Below, piece by piece: positions 7,134 to 15,765 of a stretch of 58,855 nucleotides of DNA. Positions within the stretch are counted from its first letter, which is position 1. Each line of letters starts with the position of its first letter. The position numbers and the translations under genes were made by a program. This stretch comes from Phascolarctobacterium succinatutens CAG:287 (GTDB lineage Bacteria > Bacillota > Negativicutes > Acidaminococcales > Acidaminococcaceae). The stretch spans positions 13,509-72,363 of the forward strand of contig NZ_FR892827.1 in assembly GCF_000434895.1 (NCBI RefSeq). The letters run 5' to 3'. The notes beneath the pieces were generated by a model. The model was given only the letters and a program-made list of their open reading frames with translations, was not told the DNA's origin and did not search any database.

Positions 7134-8765
7134 TTATTTTTCAGTCTGCAATACATATTTTATACTTCTTGCTGCACCAACTCTTTTTATAATTCCCTCA
7201 ATCTGCATATCACGCAATATGGTTCTTGCTCTTCTAGGCTTAACATTAAGAATAGTTGCTGCTATTTTTGCAGTAATAATTTCATTATGCTTAATATAGG
7301 ACAATATTAAAGCTTTTTGCTCCTTACTTTCTTCCGGCACTGTTTGCTCACTATCTGGCACTGTTTGCTCAGTATCCGGCACTGCTTGCTCAGTATCCGG
7401 CACTGCTTGCTTAGTATCCGGCACTGTTTGCTCAATATCCGGCACTGTTTCCTTAGTATCCGGCACTGTCGACTCATTTATTAGGACATCAGAGCCTTCA
7501 TTTGCATTTTTATTAGGACATTGGGCACTCGTCAGCCCAACTTCTCCCAAACTATCAACAGGTAATATCAAGCATACCCTGTCAGGATTTTCCTTTTCTG
7601 TAATATCCGGCATAGCAAAATCAGTACCTGTCCAAGCTTTAAAGATCATAGGTAAACCACTGCCAGCACGTTCGCCTATATTTATTAGACTAAACATCTT
7701 TATTAAGCCGGAATTACGTGGATCGGAAATTCCGCCATTTATTGCTTCATCTAAATCTATTCTGAATGTACCGGCATTAGTCATCGTTATACTGGTAATG
7801 TTTCTTTCAATAACAACACCTGTATTTCCATAGTAATCAGCGTTGATTAAGGTATTTGCCAAAGCCTCTCTTAAAGCCTTATGCAATTCTGTATCATCAA
7901 TGCGACTTATCCCGTCTAAAGCAAACGGTACTTTAACAGACTGAGCAATGCGGTTATATACACGGAAATAAAAATCATATATATTACCGCTCCAATCACC
8001 GGAACTAGAAACAAACCTATCACTCCAACGAGTATCATCATCCAGCTTTTCGCGATAATCCAAAAAGTAATGCGGATATTCTCTTACAATCTCATACTCG
8101 TACCCGAACATCAACAAGCCTGCAGCAGTAGGATGTAATTTACCATCAGCATCTCTGCCGACTGCTCCTATACGATAGAGAAAATCAACATCTTCAAGTG
8201 CTTCCCAAACATGCCCCGGTCTTATCCCCTGCATTCTTATGCGGTAACGTTTAATAGTATCTTTATCAAAGACATCTAAATTCATGTTTCCTAACACAAG
8301 CATATCCTGTGTTTTAGGCGAAGCATCGCGCAGCATTGCCTGAATAACCTCTTTGGTACAGCGATAATCACCCTCGCCATTGCGTTTGTATGACGAAAAC
8401 AAATTACCATCAAGGTATATAGGCTTATCATATCTCTGCGCGCGCGGTACACTAATAATAATGATCTTTTTACCGTCGAATTCACGAACTATAACATCTT
8501 TATCGTTAAGGACATTGATACTGATTTTGCTTTGATTGTTGATGATATTCCAAAAGTCTATTACTAATGTATCAGCATCATTTACACCTTCAACATGCAA
8601 CTGATGTTGCGCATCTTCTGTAACACCAAGTAAAATTATACCACCATTAGTATTAGCAAATGCAGAATAAGTTGCCCACAAACTCTTCGGCAGGCCAACG
8701 GCAGCCGCTTTTGCTTCCAAACGATTATTTTCTTTGTATTTTTCGATGTTAAAAAAGTCTAGCAT
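7134..8765 (-). CDS. AlbA_2-domain putative ATP-binding transcriptional regulator / Schlafen-like protein
   Basis: 543 aa. Residues ~13-145 are an AlbA_2/Schlafen-type putative nucleic-acid-binding domain (NRLEAKAA, then FANTNGGIILLGV). Residues ~290-380 look like an HATPase_c_4 (GHKL) domain: LREALANTLINADYY, then AGTFRI, ERAGSGLP. A linker of VPD heptads (433-480) leads to a C-terminal winged helix (486-540). The family is usually called a divergent-AAA or RNA-binding regulator and often sits in defence islands. It has a good promoter of its own and lies upstream of the DUF262 gene on the same strand. Function unknown. Confidence 0.75.
   Translation of the reverse strand: MLDFFNIEKYKENNRLEAKAAAVGLPKSLWATYSAFANTNGGIILLGVTEDAQHQLHVEGVNDADTLVIDFWNIINNQSKISINVLNDKDVIVREFDGKKIIIISVPRAQRYDKPIYLDGNLFSSYKRNGEGDYRCTKEVIQAMLRDASPKTQDMLVLGNMNLDVFDKDTIKRYRIRMQGIRPGHVWEALEDVDFLYRIGAVGRDADGKLHPTAAGLLMFGYEYEIVREYPHYFLDYREKLDDDTRWSDRFVSSSGDWSGNIYDFYFRVYNRIAQSVKVPFALDGISRIDDTELHKALREALANTLINADYYGNTGVVIERNITSITMTNAGTFRIDLDEAINGGISDPRNSGLIKMFSLINIGERAGSGLPMIFKAWTGTDFAMPDITEKENPDRVCLILPVDSLGEVGLTSAQCPNKNANEGSDVLINESTVPDTKETVPDIEQTVPDTKQAVPDTEQAVPDTEQTVPDSEQTVPEESKEQKALILSYIKHNEIITAKIAATILNVKPRRARTILRDMQIEGIIKRVGAARSIKYVLQTEK
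7326..7469 (-). repeat. In-frame 21-bp tandem repeats encoding VPD heptads
   Basis: Six full copies plus one partial copy of a 21-base unit encode [TA]VPDxxQ/E heptads (residues 433-480 of the ATPase). Unit-to-unit identity is high at the DNA level, so copy number could vary by slippage without changing the frame. Confidence 0.9.
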
Positions 8766-8868
8766 AGGAACTCACCTTCAAATCAGCAATTTATAATAAA
8801 AATAGCTTTAAAAATATTCTTGAAAGAAATTTCTTGTTAACGTATATAACACATAACTTCTTAAGTCC

Positions 8869-8897
8869 ATTATACTCGATAAAAATAGTTTTAACAA
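8869..8897 (-). promoter_or_regulatory. Promoter of the AlbA_2 ATPase gene
   Basis: Minus-strand TTGTTA (8892-8897), 17-base spacer, TATAAT (8869-8874); leader about 95 nt. Confidence 0.7.
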
Positions 8898-8921
8898 ATA
8901 TATTTGCATCAAAAACTTTAA

Positions 8922-9575
8922 TTACTTCCCCACTATCTCCAACAGCTCCTGCGGCCTTGCAATCACAAAATCCGGCCTGCCCTCCTCCAGCAGCTTCTCC
9001 CAGCCAAAGGCCGTATAGCGCACGGCAACGGTTTTCGCCCCCGCACTACGTCCGCTCTGCAAATCGAAAGGACTGTCGCCGACGCACAGGCACTCCTCCG
9101 GCTGCAGGCCCAGCTTGGCGCAGGCTGCCAGCATCGGCTCGGGATGCGGCTTGCTCTCCTTTGTATCGCCCAAGGCAACAGTCGCATCAAAATACTGCGT
9201 CAGCTGCAGGCAGTCCAGCCCACGGCGCAGCATCGGCGGCTTCTTAGAGGTAACCACTGCCAGCTTAATGCCCTGTGCCTTCAGTTGCTCCAGTGTTTCC
9301 TTCACGCCGGGGATAGAACGAATCATATCATCGTGATGTGCGTTATTATATTCTCTGTAAGCGTCGCGCATAGTTTCCACCAGCTCCGGCTTACCGGAAA
9401 GCGCAATCATTGCCTCCGGCAACGGCAGGCCGAAGGTAGCCACAATCTTTTCACGCTCCGGTGTAAAGCCCAGCACCTCCTGACAGGTGTGCTCAAAGGT
9501 GGCAATAATCAAATCTATGGTATTGGCAATGGTGCCGTCAAAATCAAAAAGTATTCCCTTAATCTGCATCTTCAT
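8922..9575 (-). CDS. HAD-superfamily phosphatase (PpaX/phosphoglycolate phosphatase-like)
   Basis: 217 aa HAD subfamily IA. Motif I FDFDGTIANT with nucleophile D11 and acid/base D13, motif II VTSKK, motif III lysine in ESKPHPEP, motif IV VGDSPFDL. A helical cap lies between motifs I and II. Size and motifs match PpaX (pyrophosphatase) or Gph (2-phosphoglycolate phosphatase); the substrate cannot be fixed from sequence. It stands as a single gene after the terminator of the glycosyltransferase operon. Confidence 0.8.
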   Translation of the reverse strand: MKMQIKGILFDFDGTIANTIDLIIATFEHTCQEVLGFTPEREKIVATFGLPLPEAMIALSGKPELVETMRDAYREYNNAHHDDMIRSIPGVKETLEQLKAQGIKLAVVTSKKPPMLRRGLDCLQLTQYFDATVALGDTKESKPHPEPMLAACAKLGLQPEECLCVGDSPFDLQSGRSAGAKTVAVRYTAFGWEKLLEEGRPDFVIARPQELLEIVGK

Positions 9576-9662
9576 ATCCTCTCCGCTCTTTTAGCTCATC
9601 TTCATAAAATTTGCATAAGCATAATAAATTTATTATATCATATTTACCTGCCTTTGCGCACT

Positions 9663-9695
9663 AAAAAAGCACTCCAGCTTACGCAGAAGTGCTTA
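9663..9695 (-). terminator. Terminator of the psd-pssA-GT2 operon
   Basis: Stem AAGCACT/AGTGCTT on the minus strand followed by six T, seven bases after the glycosyltransferase stop. Confidence 0.75.
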
Positions 9696-9701
9696 TAAAT
9701 C

Positions 9702-10997
9702 TTATTTTTCGTCTTTTTTCGCAAAGACTACTTCCTTAGGACCGTCATTTACTGCGTCCTCGGGAATAATTACATCGTCAAAGCTGATGCCGCGGGTGTG
9801 CAGCGTATGGCTCCACTCATGGTCATGGCGGTGCCACCAGCCAAGTGCTGTAATAGGAATCCAGCTGTAAATAAACAGCGGATACAGCAGCAGATACATC
9901 CAGGACTTGAAGGAAGCGCGGATTTTCCACAGTACCGCTACCGGGAAAATATACTGGCCGATACCAACCAGAGTCCAAACCTCTACCGGAATAATGGTAT
10001 ACAGGATATTGGTGTAGAACGGATAGAAGTTATAAATATAGCTGCAAAGCACGAAGAACGTGGAAATCATCAGGAAGTACGGCTGAATGAGGTTCACAGA
10101 GCAGTCCAGCATGACGATATTACGTGTCTTGATTGCTTTTTTGATCATCGGGATGAGATAGCGGTCCGCAACGTCAAAGTGGCCCTGCGACCAACGCTTA
10201 CGCTGGTTCCAGGTCTGCTTGAAGGTCAACGGTTTTTCGTCATATATGATTGCATCATGCGCCCAGGTTGTAGGAATGCCTTCCATCATCGCCTGAATGG
10301 TGAACTCCATATCCTCGGTCAGGCAGGTTGCACGCCAGCCGTAACGCTTCAGCACCTCGGTATCAAAGCACATGCCGGTACCGCCAAGACAGCAGGAAAG
10401 GCCCATGTTATACTTTGCCAGGCTCCATACATGGTTAACAATCCAGAAGGAAATCGCAAATACGCCGCTTACCCAGGTATCAGTCGGGTTTTTGGCATCC
10501 ATATAACCTTGGATAATGCGTTCGCCGTTGCACAGACGGCTGTTCATCTCCTGCAGGAAGTTAGGATGCACTAGGTTATCGGCATCGAAAACGCAAACGG
10601 CATCATATTTCTTATCCAGCTTGAACAGTCTGTCGAACATCCACGCGAGAGCAAAGCCTTTACCCTTACCGGTTTCGCTGAAGCGCTCATGCACCAGCGC
10701 GCCGGCCTTGCGTGCAACCTCCGCAGTTTTATCCGAGCAGTTGTCTGCAACAACATAGATATCATATAAAGCGTCATTATAATTCAGACGGCGCAGGTTA
10801 TCTACTAATTGAGCAATAACTCTTTCCTCGTTATGCGCGCAGGCAATCAAGGCAAAGGTTTTGCTTTCATTATATATCTTAACTTCCTTCTTCTTGCCGA
10901 ACAGGCCGAACCAAGAAACAAAAAAGTAGTAGAGCGTAAAAAATATAATCAATAGCTGCAAAGGTATCATGATTATATCAAAAGCTGTATACATCAA
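9702..10997 (-). CDS. Membrane GT2 family glycosyltransferase
   Basis: 431 aa. One N-terminal membrane segment (~8-30), cytoplasmic GT-A domain and about three C-terminal segments. FALIACAHNEERVI, the metal-binding DADN, GGTGMCFD, TEDMEF and QRKRWSQGH (QxxRW motif) place it with processive enzymes such as cellulose, hyaluronan and poly-GlcNAc synthases. The sugar product is unknown. It begins 28 bases after pssA in the same operon, so an envelope or lipid-linked glycan is plausible. No partner exopolysaccharide genes are visible next to it. Confidence 0.82.
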   Translation of the reverse strand: MMYTAFDIIMIPLQLLIIFFTLYYFFVSWFGLFGKKKEVKIYNESKTFALIACAHNEERVIAQLVDNLRRLNYNDALYDIYVVADNCSDKTAEVARKAGALVHERFSETGKGKGFALAWMFDRLFKLDKKYDAVCVFDADNLVHPNFLQEMNSRLCNGERIIQGYMDAKNPTDTWVSGVFAISFWIVNHVWSLAKYNMGLSCCLGGTGMCFDTEVLKRYGWRATCLTEDMEFTIQAMMEGIPTTWAHDAIIYDEKPLTFKQTWNQRKRWSQGHFDVADRYLIPMIKKAIKTRNIVMLDCSVNLIQPYFLMISTFFVLCSYIYNFYPFYTNILYTIIPVEVWTLVGIGQYIFPVAVLWKIRASFKSWMYLLLYPLFIYSWIPITALGWWHRHDHEWSHTLHTRGISFDDVIIPEDAVNDGPKEVVFAKKDEK

Positions 10998-11025
10998 AAA
11001 TCTCCTTTACTCCCCTAACGGCAAA

Positions 11026-11709
11026 TTATTTGTTCTTACCTGTAAGAGCACGGTAAACATGGTTTACAATGCCTGCCAGCGTATAGGTGAACATTGCTAC
11101 AAACGGCCACGCACCGGGACGCTCGTACAGCATTACGGCACCGACGATTACGGCAATAATTACAGGCAGACGGTACATAGGATTACCCTTGCCCTTGAAA
11201 TCCGGAAATTTGACCTCACTGTACATGATGCAGGCAATTACAAGAGTAACTGCTGCCAGCACAGCCGGAGCGAACTGATAGCCGGAAACAACATAGGTTG
11301 CCAAGAAGCAGGCACCTGCCGGAATAGGCATACCCTGGAAATAACCATGTACAACACCGGTATTGCAGTTGAAGCGTGCCAGACGCAGGCAGCCGCCCAC
11401 AGCGAAGAGTGCGGCGATAACCTGACCTGCAAGGCCCAGATCCTGCAGACCATACATATAAATCATGATGGCAGGCGCAACGCCGAAGGAGCACATATCA
11501 CAAAGAGAATCCATCTCTTTGCCGAAGTCACCGCCGCCAACGCCAAGAGCGCGGGCAGCACGGCCATCCATAGAGTCAAAAATCACAGCGATTACGATGA
11601 AAACGGGGGCAAGGAAGAAATCACCCTCGATAGTTTTAAAGATAGACAGCACACCGAAAATAAGGCTCGCAGAGCTGATGCTGTTCGGAATCAGACGACG
11701 CCAGTTCAT
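11026..11709 (-). CDS. pssA: CDP-diacylglycerol--serine O-phosphatidyltransferase
   Basis: 227 aa integral membrane enzyme with the CDP-alcohol phosphotransferase motif, DGRAAR followed by G-x3-D-x3-D in GGDFGKEMDSLCD. Forms phosphatidylserine from CDP-DAG and serine. About six hydrophobic segments. Its ATG overlaps the psd stop in an ATGA, indicating translational coupling. Confidence 0.92.
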   Translation of the reverse strand: MNWRRLIPNSISSASLIFGVLSIFKTIEGDFFLAPVFIVIAVIFDSMDGRAARALGVGGGDFGKEMDSLCDMCSFGVAPAIMIYMYGLQDLGLAGQVIAALFAVGGCLRLARFNCNTGVVHGYFQGMPIPAGACFLATYVVSGYQFAPAVLAAVTLVIACIMYSEVKFPDFKGKGNPMYRLPVIIAVIVGAVMLYERPGAWPFVAMFTYTLAGIVNHVYRALTGKNK

Positions 11710-12338
11710 TGTTCTTTAACCCTCCCCACTACGGTAATACCGCCAACAACCTTATCACCTTTCTTAACGGTGATTTCAACATTTCTGGGCACAACCAGCT
11801 CCGTGCTGGAGCCGAATTTGATCATGCCGTAGGTTTCGCCCTGTTTGAGGTTGGTTCCTACAGTTACCCAGGAAACGATGCGGCGTGCCAGCAGACCGGC
11901 AATCTGGATTACCAGGAAGCGCATACGGCCGTTATCCATACCGATAGCATGACGCTCGTTTTCGAAAGAAGCGTTTTTCTCATATGCAGGCACGAACTGA
12001 CCGCAGGTATAGCGCTGATATTTGATTTCACCGTCGAGCGGCGCACGGTTGGTGTGCACGTTGAATACGGAAAGGAAGATAGTTACCTTAGTCGCAGGCT
12101 CGTTGAGATATTCATCATCAAAAATTTCATCTACGCCCATTACCGTACCGTCTGCAGGCGAATACAGAATGTTGGGATCATAAGGCGTAACGCGGTGAAA
12201 ATCGCGGAAGAAGTAGGCAAAGTATAACGCCAGCACTACGGGGATTACGGCCCACACAGCGCCGAAGAAATAATATACTATTGCAGCCACCAACAGAGAA
12301 ACACCAACAAAAATATAACCATCTTTTACAATAAACAT
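11706..12338 (-). CDS. psd: Phosphatidylserine decarboxylase (short form)
   Basis: 210 aa proenzyme. Two hydrophobic segments at the N-terminus, then FLSVFNVHTNRAP and the self-cleavage region FGSSTEL, where the backbone breaks before Ser to create the pyruvoyl group. The short type is related to archaetidylserine decarboxylases. With pssA it completes phosphatidylethanolamine synthesis. Confidence 0.92.
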   Translation of the reverse strand: MFIVKDGYIFVGVSLLVAAIVYYFFGAVWAVIPVVLALYFAYFFRDFHRVTPYDPNILYSPADGTVMGVDEIFDDEYLNEPATKVTIFLSVFNVHTNRAPLDGEIKYQRYTCGQFVPAYEKNASFENERHAIGMDNGRMRFLVIQIAGLLARRIVSWVTVGTNLKQGETYGMIKFGSSTELVVPRNVEITVKKGDKVVGGITVVGRVKEQ

Positions 12339-12431
12339 ATAAAGCCTCGCTTTCCTGCGAATATTTCTTTTGATTTCAGCTTAAATCAGTAAACATTTCC
12401 AAACTGACTGTGCAGTCTGTTTTTTGCGGAT

Positions 12432-12470
12432 ATAAAAAGTGATGGAATGCTACTTCCATCACTTTATTAT
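12432..12470 (-). terminator. Terminator between tagA-like gene and psd
   Basis: Eleven-base perfect stem AAAGTGATGGA/TCCATCACTTT, loop of eight, ending in T-rich sequence on the minus strand. It follows the TagA-like gene. Confidence 0.8.
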
Positions 12471-12548
12471 AATACACCAACCTGCTTTTGTCTATATAAG
12501 TGTAAAATTCTTAGCACTTTCGGCAAGCACAACGTTTTTCGGTATGTA

Positions 12549-13277
12549 TCAGAACTTGGATGCCATTACCTTGATTACAAACTTAGGCAGTGCCATCATA
12601 CGCATAAAACGGCTTGGCTGCTTGTACAGGCGGAAGGCCCATTCCAAAGAAGCATCCTGCATCCATTTTGGTGCGCGCTCCATTTTGCCGGCGAGCACGT
12701 CAAAGCTGCCACCGATGCCCATCAGAATTTTTGCATTAAGCTCCGCGCGGTGTGCCACCAGCCATTTCTCCTGCTTCGGTGCGCCCAAGGCAACGAAAAG
12801 CATATCTGCACCGCTGGCGTTGATGTCCGCAATAATCTGCGGCACATCCTCATCCTTAAAGTAACCGTTGTGGCAGCCTACTACCTGTACGCCCGGATAA
12901 AGCTCCTCGGCCTTCGCCTTCGCAGCTTCGGCAACGCCAGGGCTACCGCCAAAGAAGTACGCCTTGTAGCCCTTGTGCGCCGATAAATCCAACAGCTCGT
13001 TATACAGGTCAAAGCCTGCTACACGCTCCGGCACCTTGTAGCCAAGGTGTCTGCCTGCCCACACGGCACCGGCGCCGTCGGGCAGCACCAGCTCCGCATC
13101 CTCGCAGATTATTTTTTGATACTCTGCGTTTTCCTGGCACATCATGATGATTTCGGCATTGGCAGTAACAACAAAGGTCTGCTCCTTGGCGAGCATTCTT
13201 TCTTCAAGTGTTTTCACTGCCTCCTGCATAGTCATTGCGTGTACAGGCACGCCTAATATTTTAATCGGGTCTTGCAT
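12549..13277 (-). CDS. WecG/TagA/CpsF family glycosyltransferase
   Basis: 242 aa GT26. DGAGAVWAGR (nucleotide-sugar region), GSPGVAE, FVALGAPKQEKW and GIGGSFDVLAG are family signatures; the C-terminal RAPKWMQDASLEW is also typical. Homologues add N-acetylmannosamine to undecaprenyl-PP-GlcNAc in teichoic-acid or enterobacterial common antigen synthesis. Substrate here is inferred only. It is monocistronic, between its own promoter and terminator. Confidence 0.88.
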   Translation of the reverse strand: MQDPIKILGVPVHAMTMQEAVKTLEERMLAKEQTFVVTANAEIIMMCQENAEYQKIICEDAELVLPDGAGAVWAGRHLGYKVPERVAGFDLYNELLDLSAHKGYKAYFFGGSPGVAEAAKAKAEELYPGVQVVGCHNGYFKDEDVPQIIADINASGADMLFVALGAPKQEKWLVAHRAELNAKILMGIGGSFDVLAGKMERAPKWMQDASLEWAFRLYKQPSRFMRMMALPKFVIKVMASKF

Positions 13278-13314
13278 ATGTTTTGCCCCCTCTTTTCTGC
13301 ATAATAATACTACT

Positions 13315-13343
13315 ATTGTACACTACTTTAACGATTATTTCAA
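13315..13343 (-). promoter_or_regulatory. Promoter of the TagA-like gene
   Basis: Minus-strand TTGAAA (13338-13343), 17-base spacer, TACAAT (13315-13320). Confidence 0.65.
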
Positions 13344-13353
13344 ATTTGTATAA

Positions 13354-13391
13354 GAAAAAGCGAACCCTCAGACAAATACTGCCGAGGGTTC
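13354..13391 (-). terminator. Terminator of the prfC/two-component operon
   Basis: Stem GAACCCTC/GAGGGTTC then GCTTTTTCTTA on the minus strand, 13 bases after the response-regulator stop. Confidence 0.8.
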
Positions 13392-13403
13392 ACCTGAATT
13401 GCT

Positions 13404-14108
13404 TTACTGTATATATGCCTTCAGCACATCGCTCTGCTTGTCAAGGCACAGATACTTGTAGACCGGCCTGCCAACGCTGCCGCGGTGCAAATCCAGCTTC
13501 AGCAGATGCAGGGATTTCAAAAACTCCAGATATTTACGGATAGAAACGCGGGAAATTCCCACCATGCCTGCCACCTCTTCGGTAGTAAACATGCCGTCAA
13601 TACCGCAGATGCAATCCCAAACAGTGCCTAAGGTGTTTTTATCAAGTCCCTTGGGCAAAGTTACCGCAACCTGATTTTCCTGACGCATAATAGTAGTGTC
13701 AAGGTCAGCCTGCTTAATTACGCCCTGCTCCTCAACAATCTGATAACGCTTCAGATAATTATTCAGTGCAAGGTTAAAGCGTTCAAACTCAAAGGGCTTA
13801 ATAATATAATCAACAGCGCCTAAACGCAGCGCCAGCTTAATTTTATCCTTATCGTTTGCTGCCGAAACGATGATAACATCTACATCATAACCATTCTCGC
13901 GTATTTTAGCCAAAAGCTGTAAACCATCCATAGTAGGCATAAAGACATCAAGAATGATTAAATCGTATTTGTTCTGACGCAGCAGCTTCAGTGCAGTATC
14001 TCCGTTGCCGGCAATATCACACAGCTGAAACCCCTTGATCTGGCTAAGATAGTGCTCATGCAATTGGGCAACCATCGGGTCATCTTCTACAACTAACACG
14101 TTAATCAT
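13404..14108 (-). CDS. CitB/DcuR-type response regulator
   Basis: 234 aa. Receiver domain with acidic pair ED(8-9)D, phospho-acceptor D54 in LDVFMP, and the conserved K in IIKPFEF. A C-terminal helix-turn-helix (TTEEVAGMVGISRVSIRKYLEFL) is of the citrate/malate regulator type. Begins one base after the kinase stop. Members usually switch on dicarboxylate or citrate transport genes; no such target is adjacent, although tctBA lies about 18 kb away. Confidence 0.88.
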   Translation of the reverse strand: MINVLVVEDDPMVAQLHEHYLSQIKGFQLCDIAGNGDTALKLLRQNKYDLIILDVFMPTMDGLQLLAKIRENGYDVDVIIVSAANDKDKIKLALRLGAVDYIIKPFEFERFNLALNNYLKRYQIVEEQGVIKQADLDTTIMRQENQVAVTLPKGLDKNTLGTVWDCICGIDGMFTTEEVAGMVGISRVSIRKYLEFLKSLHLLKLDLHRGSVGRPVYKYLCLDKQSDVLKAYIQ

Positions 14109-14109
14109 C

Positions 14110-15765
14110 TTAATCCCCCTCTTTCCTGGTCGGAAGCCTTACGGTAAAGGTAGTGCCCTCACCCGGAGCAGACTCCACAGTAATGGTGCCATTAAGGTTA
14201 TTGATGCTTTGCTTAACCAGATATAAGCCAAAGCCATGACCGCTTTCGCACTTGCTGCTGAAGCCACGCTGGAAGATATGTTCGCGTATCTCGTCACTCA
14301 TACCGGGACCGGAATCCTCCACGACGATAACAATCTCGCGGTCAAAATCCAGAATGGAAAGATTAACAATGCGTTCACCGTCAAAATTCTTCAACGCATC
14401 AAAGGCGTTTTCAATAATATTGCCGGCAATCAGTACAATATCATGTACCGAAGGCACATCCAGCTCACTGTGCAGCTCGCTTTCCTCTGTCAGAGAGAAG
14501 TCGATATCAAGTTCACGGCTGCGGCTTATTTTACCGAGGATAAAGCCTGATAATGTAATGTCTTTCAGGCGGGTTACTACATAAGAAACCTCAGATTGTC
14601 TGTTATAGGCAATTTCCTGCGTAAAATTCTTCAGCTCGTCATAGGCCTTCATATCTATCAGGCCCATAATCACATGCATTTTGTTCATAAACTCATGTGT
14701 CTGCGCTCTTAAAGCAGTAGCATAATTTTTAAAGCCTGTCAGCTGGTTAGCCATCTCTTCTACTACAGATTTTTTACGGAAGGTAATCACGGCACCGATA
14801 ATGTTCTTGCCATCCAGCAGCGGTACTGCAGTAATAATAAAGACGGTATTGCCCATCTTGACACTGGCATCAACTAAAGTTTTACCTTCTTTTATAATAT
14901 CATCCCACGGCACACGTTTCAAGACATCTTTTGCAGATTTTCCAAATAGTTCATTAACTCCTTCAATACCGGCATTCTTCAAAAGCAATTGGGCCTCGGT
15001 GTTAACAAGCGTAATGCAACCGTTGCTGTTGATATTGATAATGCCTTCACGTACAGAGTTAAGAATAACATCGCGTTCCTGCAGCATTCTGGCGATTTCC
15101 TCCGGCTCATAGCCGAAAAGTACACGTTTAATCCTCTGCGCCAGATAAATTGCACCCCAAATGCCGACAATCAGGCCAAGCAGCGTCATAGACAGCAAGA
15201 ATAAAACTGCATCTATTGTAGAATTATTAACGATTTCGTCGGAATAACCGGTAACAACATAACCGATGGTTTTTTTATTGTCATCTTTAACAAAGCCAAT
15301 AGCCTTATTGGGAATCGAGTAGTTTTCCTTATAGGAAATATTGTCGCGTCCCGCGTATTTGTCAACCAGATTACGCGCGCTATGCTCGAAGTCCGGCAGC
15401 TTGCCGGGATTGTACAACACGCGCAGATGGCGGTTCTTATCGTAAATCGCTACGCCCGCTTCATCCGAATGGTCAACATCGTTAACAAAGGCAGCCATAA
15501 AGCTGTCTACGGAATCCTCCGGCCTCTTGTTCTGCTTCTCCAGGCTCTCCCTGATTTCCGGAGAGTTACAGAGAATGTTGTTGATGCTTACGGCATTGAT
15601 ACTTACGCGGTCATAAATTACCCGTGCCACCTTTTGCGTTGTAAACAAAGACGTCGGCAGCAGTGCGATACACACTACGAGCGTAATAAGTACTACTATT
15701 TTCTGTAAAAGTGAAAGCGTTTTTCCTGATTTGTAATTGTAATTATCTTTAGATTTTCTCCACAT
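14110..15765 (-). CDS. CitA/DcuS-family sensor histidine kinase
   Basis: 551 aa. Membrane segment ~20-42, extracytoplasmic sensor domain ~43-184, second segment ~185-209, cytoplasmic PAS ~230-330, then the DcuS/CitA-type H-box LRAQTHEFMNKMH with H357, and a GHKL ATPase (NIIENAFDAL, DSGPGM, GHGFGLYLV). Family members sense C4-dicarboxylates or citrate. Its ATG overlaps the end of prfC by 17 bases in another frame and no strong ribosome site is visible, so translation is probably coupled to prfC. Confidence 0.9.
   Translation of the reverse strand: MWRKSKDNYNYKSGKTLSLLQKIVVLITLVVCIALLPTSLFTTQKVARVIYDRVSINAVSINNILCNSPEIRESLEKQNKRPEDSVDSFMAAFVNDVDHSDEAGVAIYDKNRHLRVLYNPGKLPDFEHSARNLVDKYAGRDNISYKENYSIPNKAIGFVKDDNKKTIGYVVTGYSDEIVNNSTIDAVLFLLSMTLLGLIVGIWGAIYLAQRIKRVLFGYEPEEIARMLQERDVILNSVREGIININSNGCITLVNTEAQLLLKNAGIEGVNELFGKSAKDVLKRVPWDDIIKEGKTLVDASVKMGNTVFIITAVPLLDGKNIIGAVITFRKKSVVEEMANQLTGFKNYATALRAQTHEFMNKMHVIMGLIDMKAYDELKNFTQEIAYNRQSEVSYVVTRLKDITLSGFILGKISRSRELDIDFSLTEESELHSELDVPSVHDIVLIAGNIIENAFDALKNFDGERIVNLSILDFDREIVIVVEDSGPGMSDEIREHIFQRGFSSKCESGHGFGLYLVKQSINNLNGTITVESAPGEGTTFTVRLPTRKEGD

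Noticed and set aside
8834..9247. Plus-strand Pro/Ser/Ala-rich 137-aa frame
   Set aside because: Antisense of the HAD phosphatase and its promoter region; no ribosome site and no domain.
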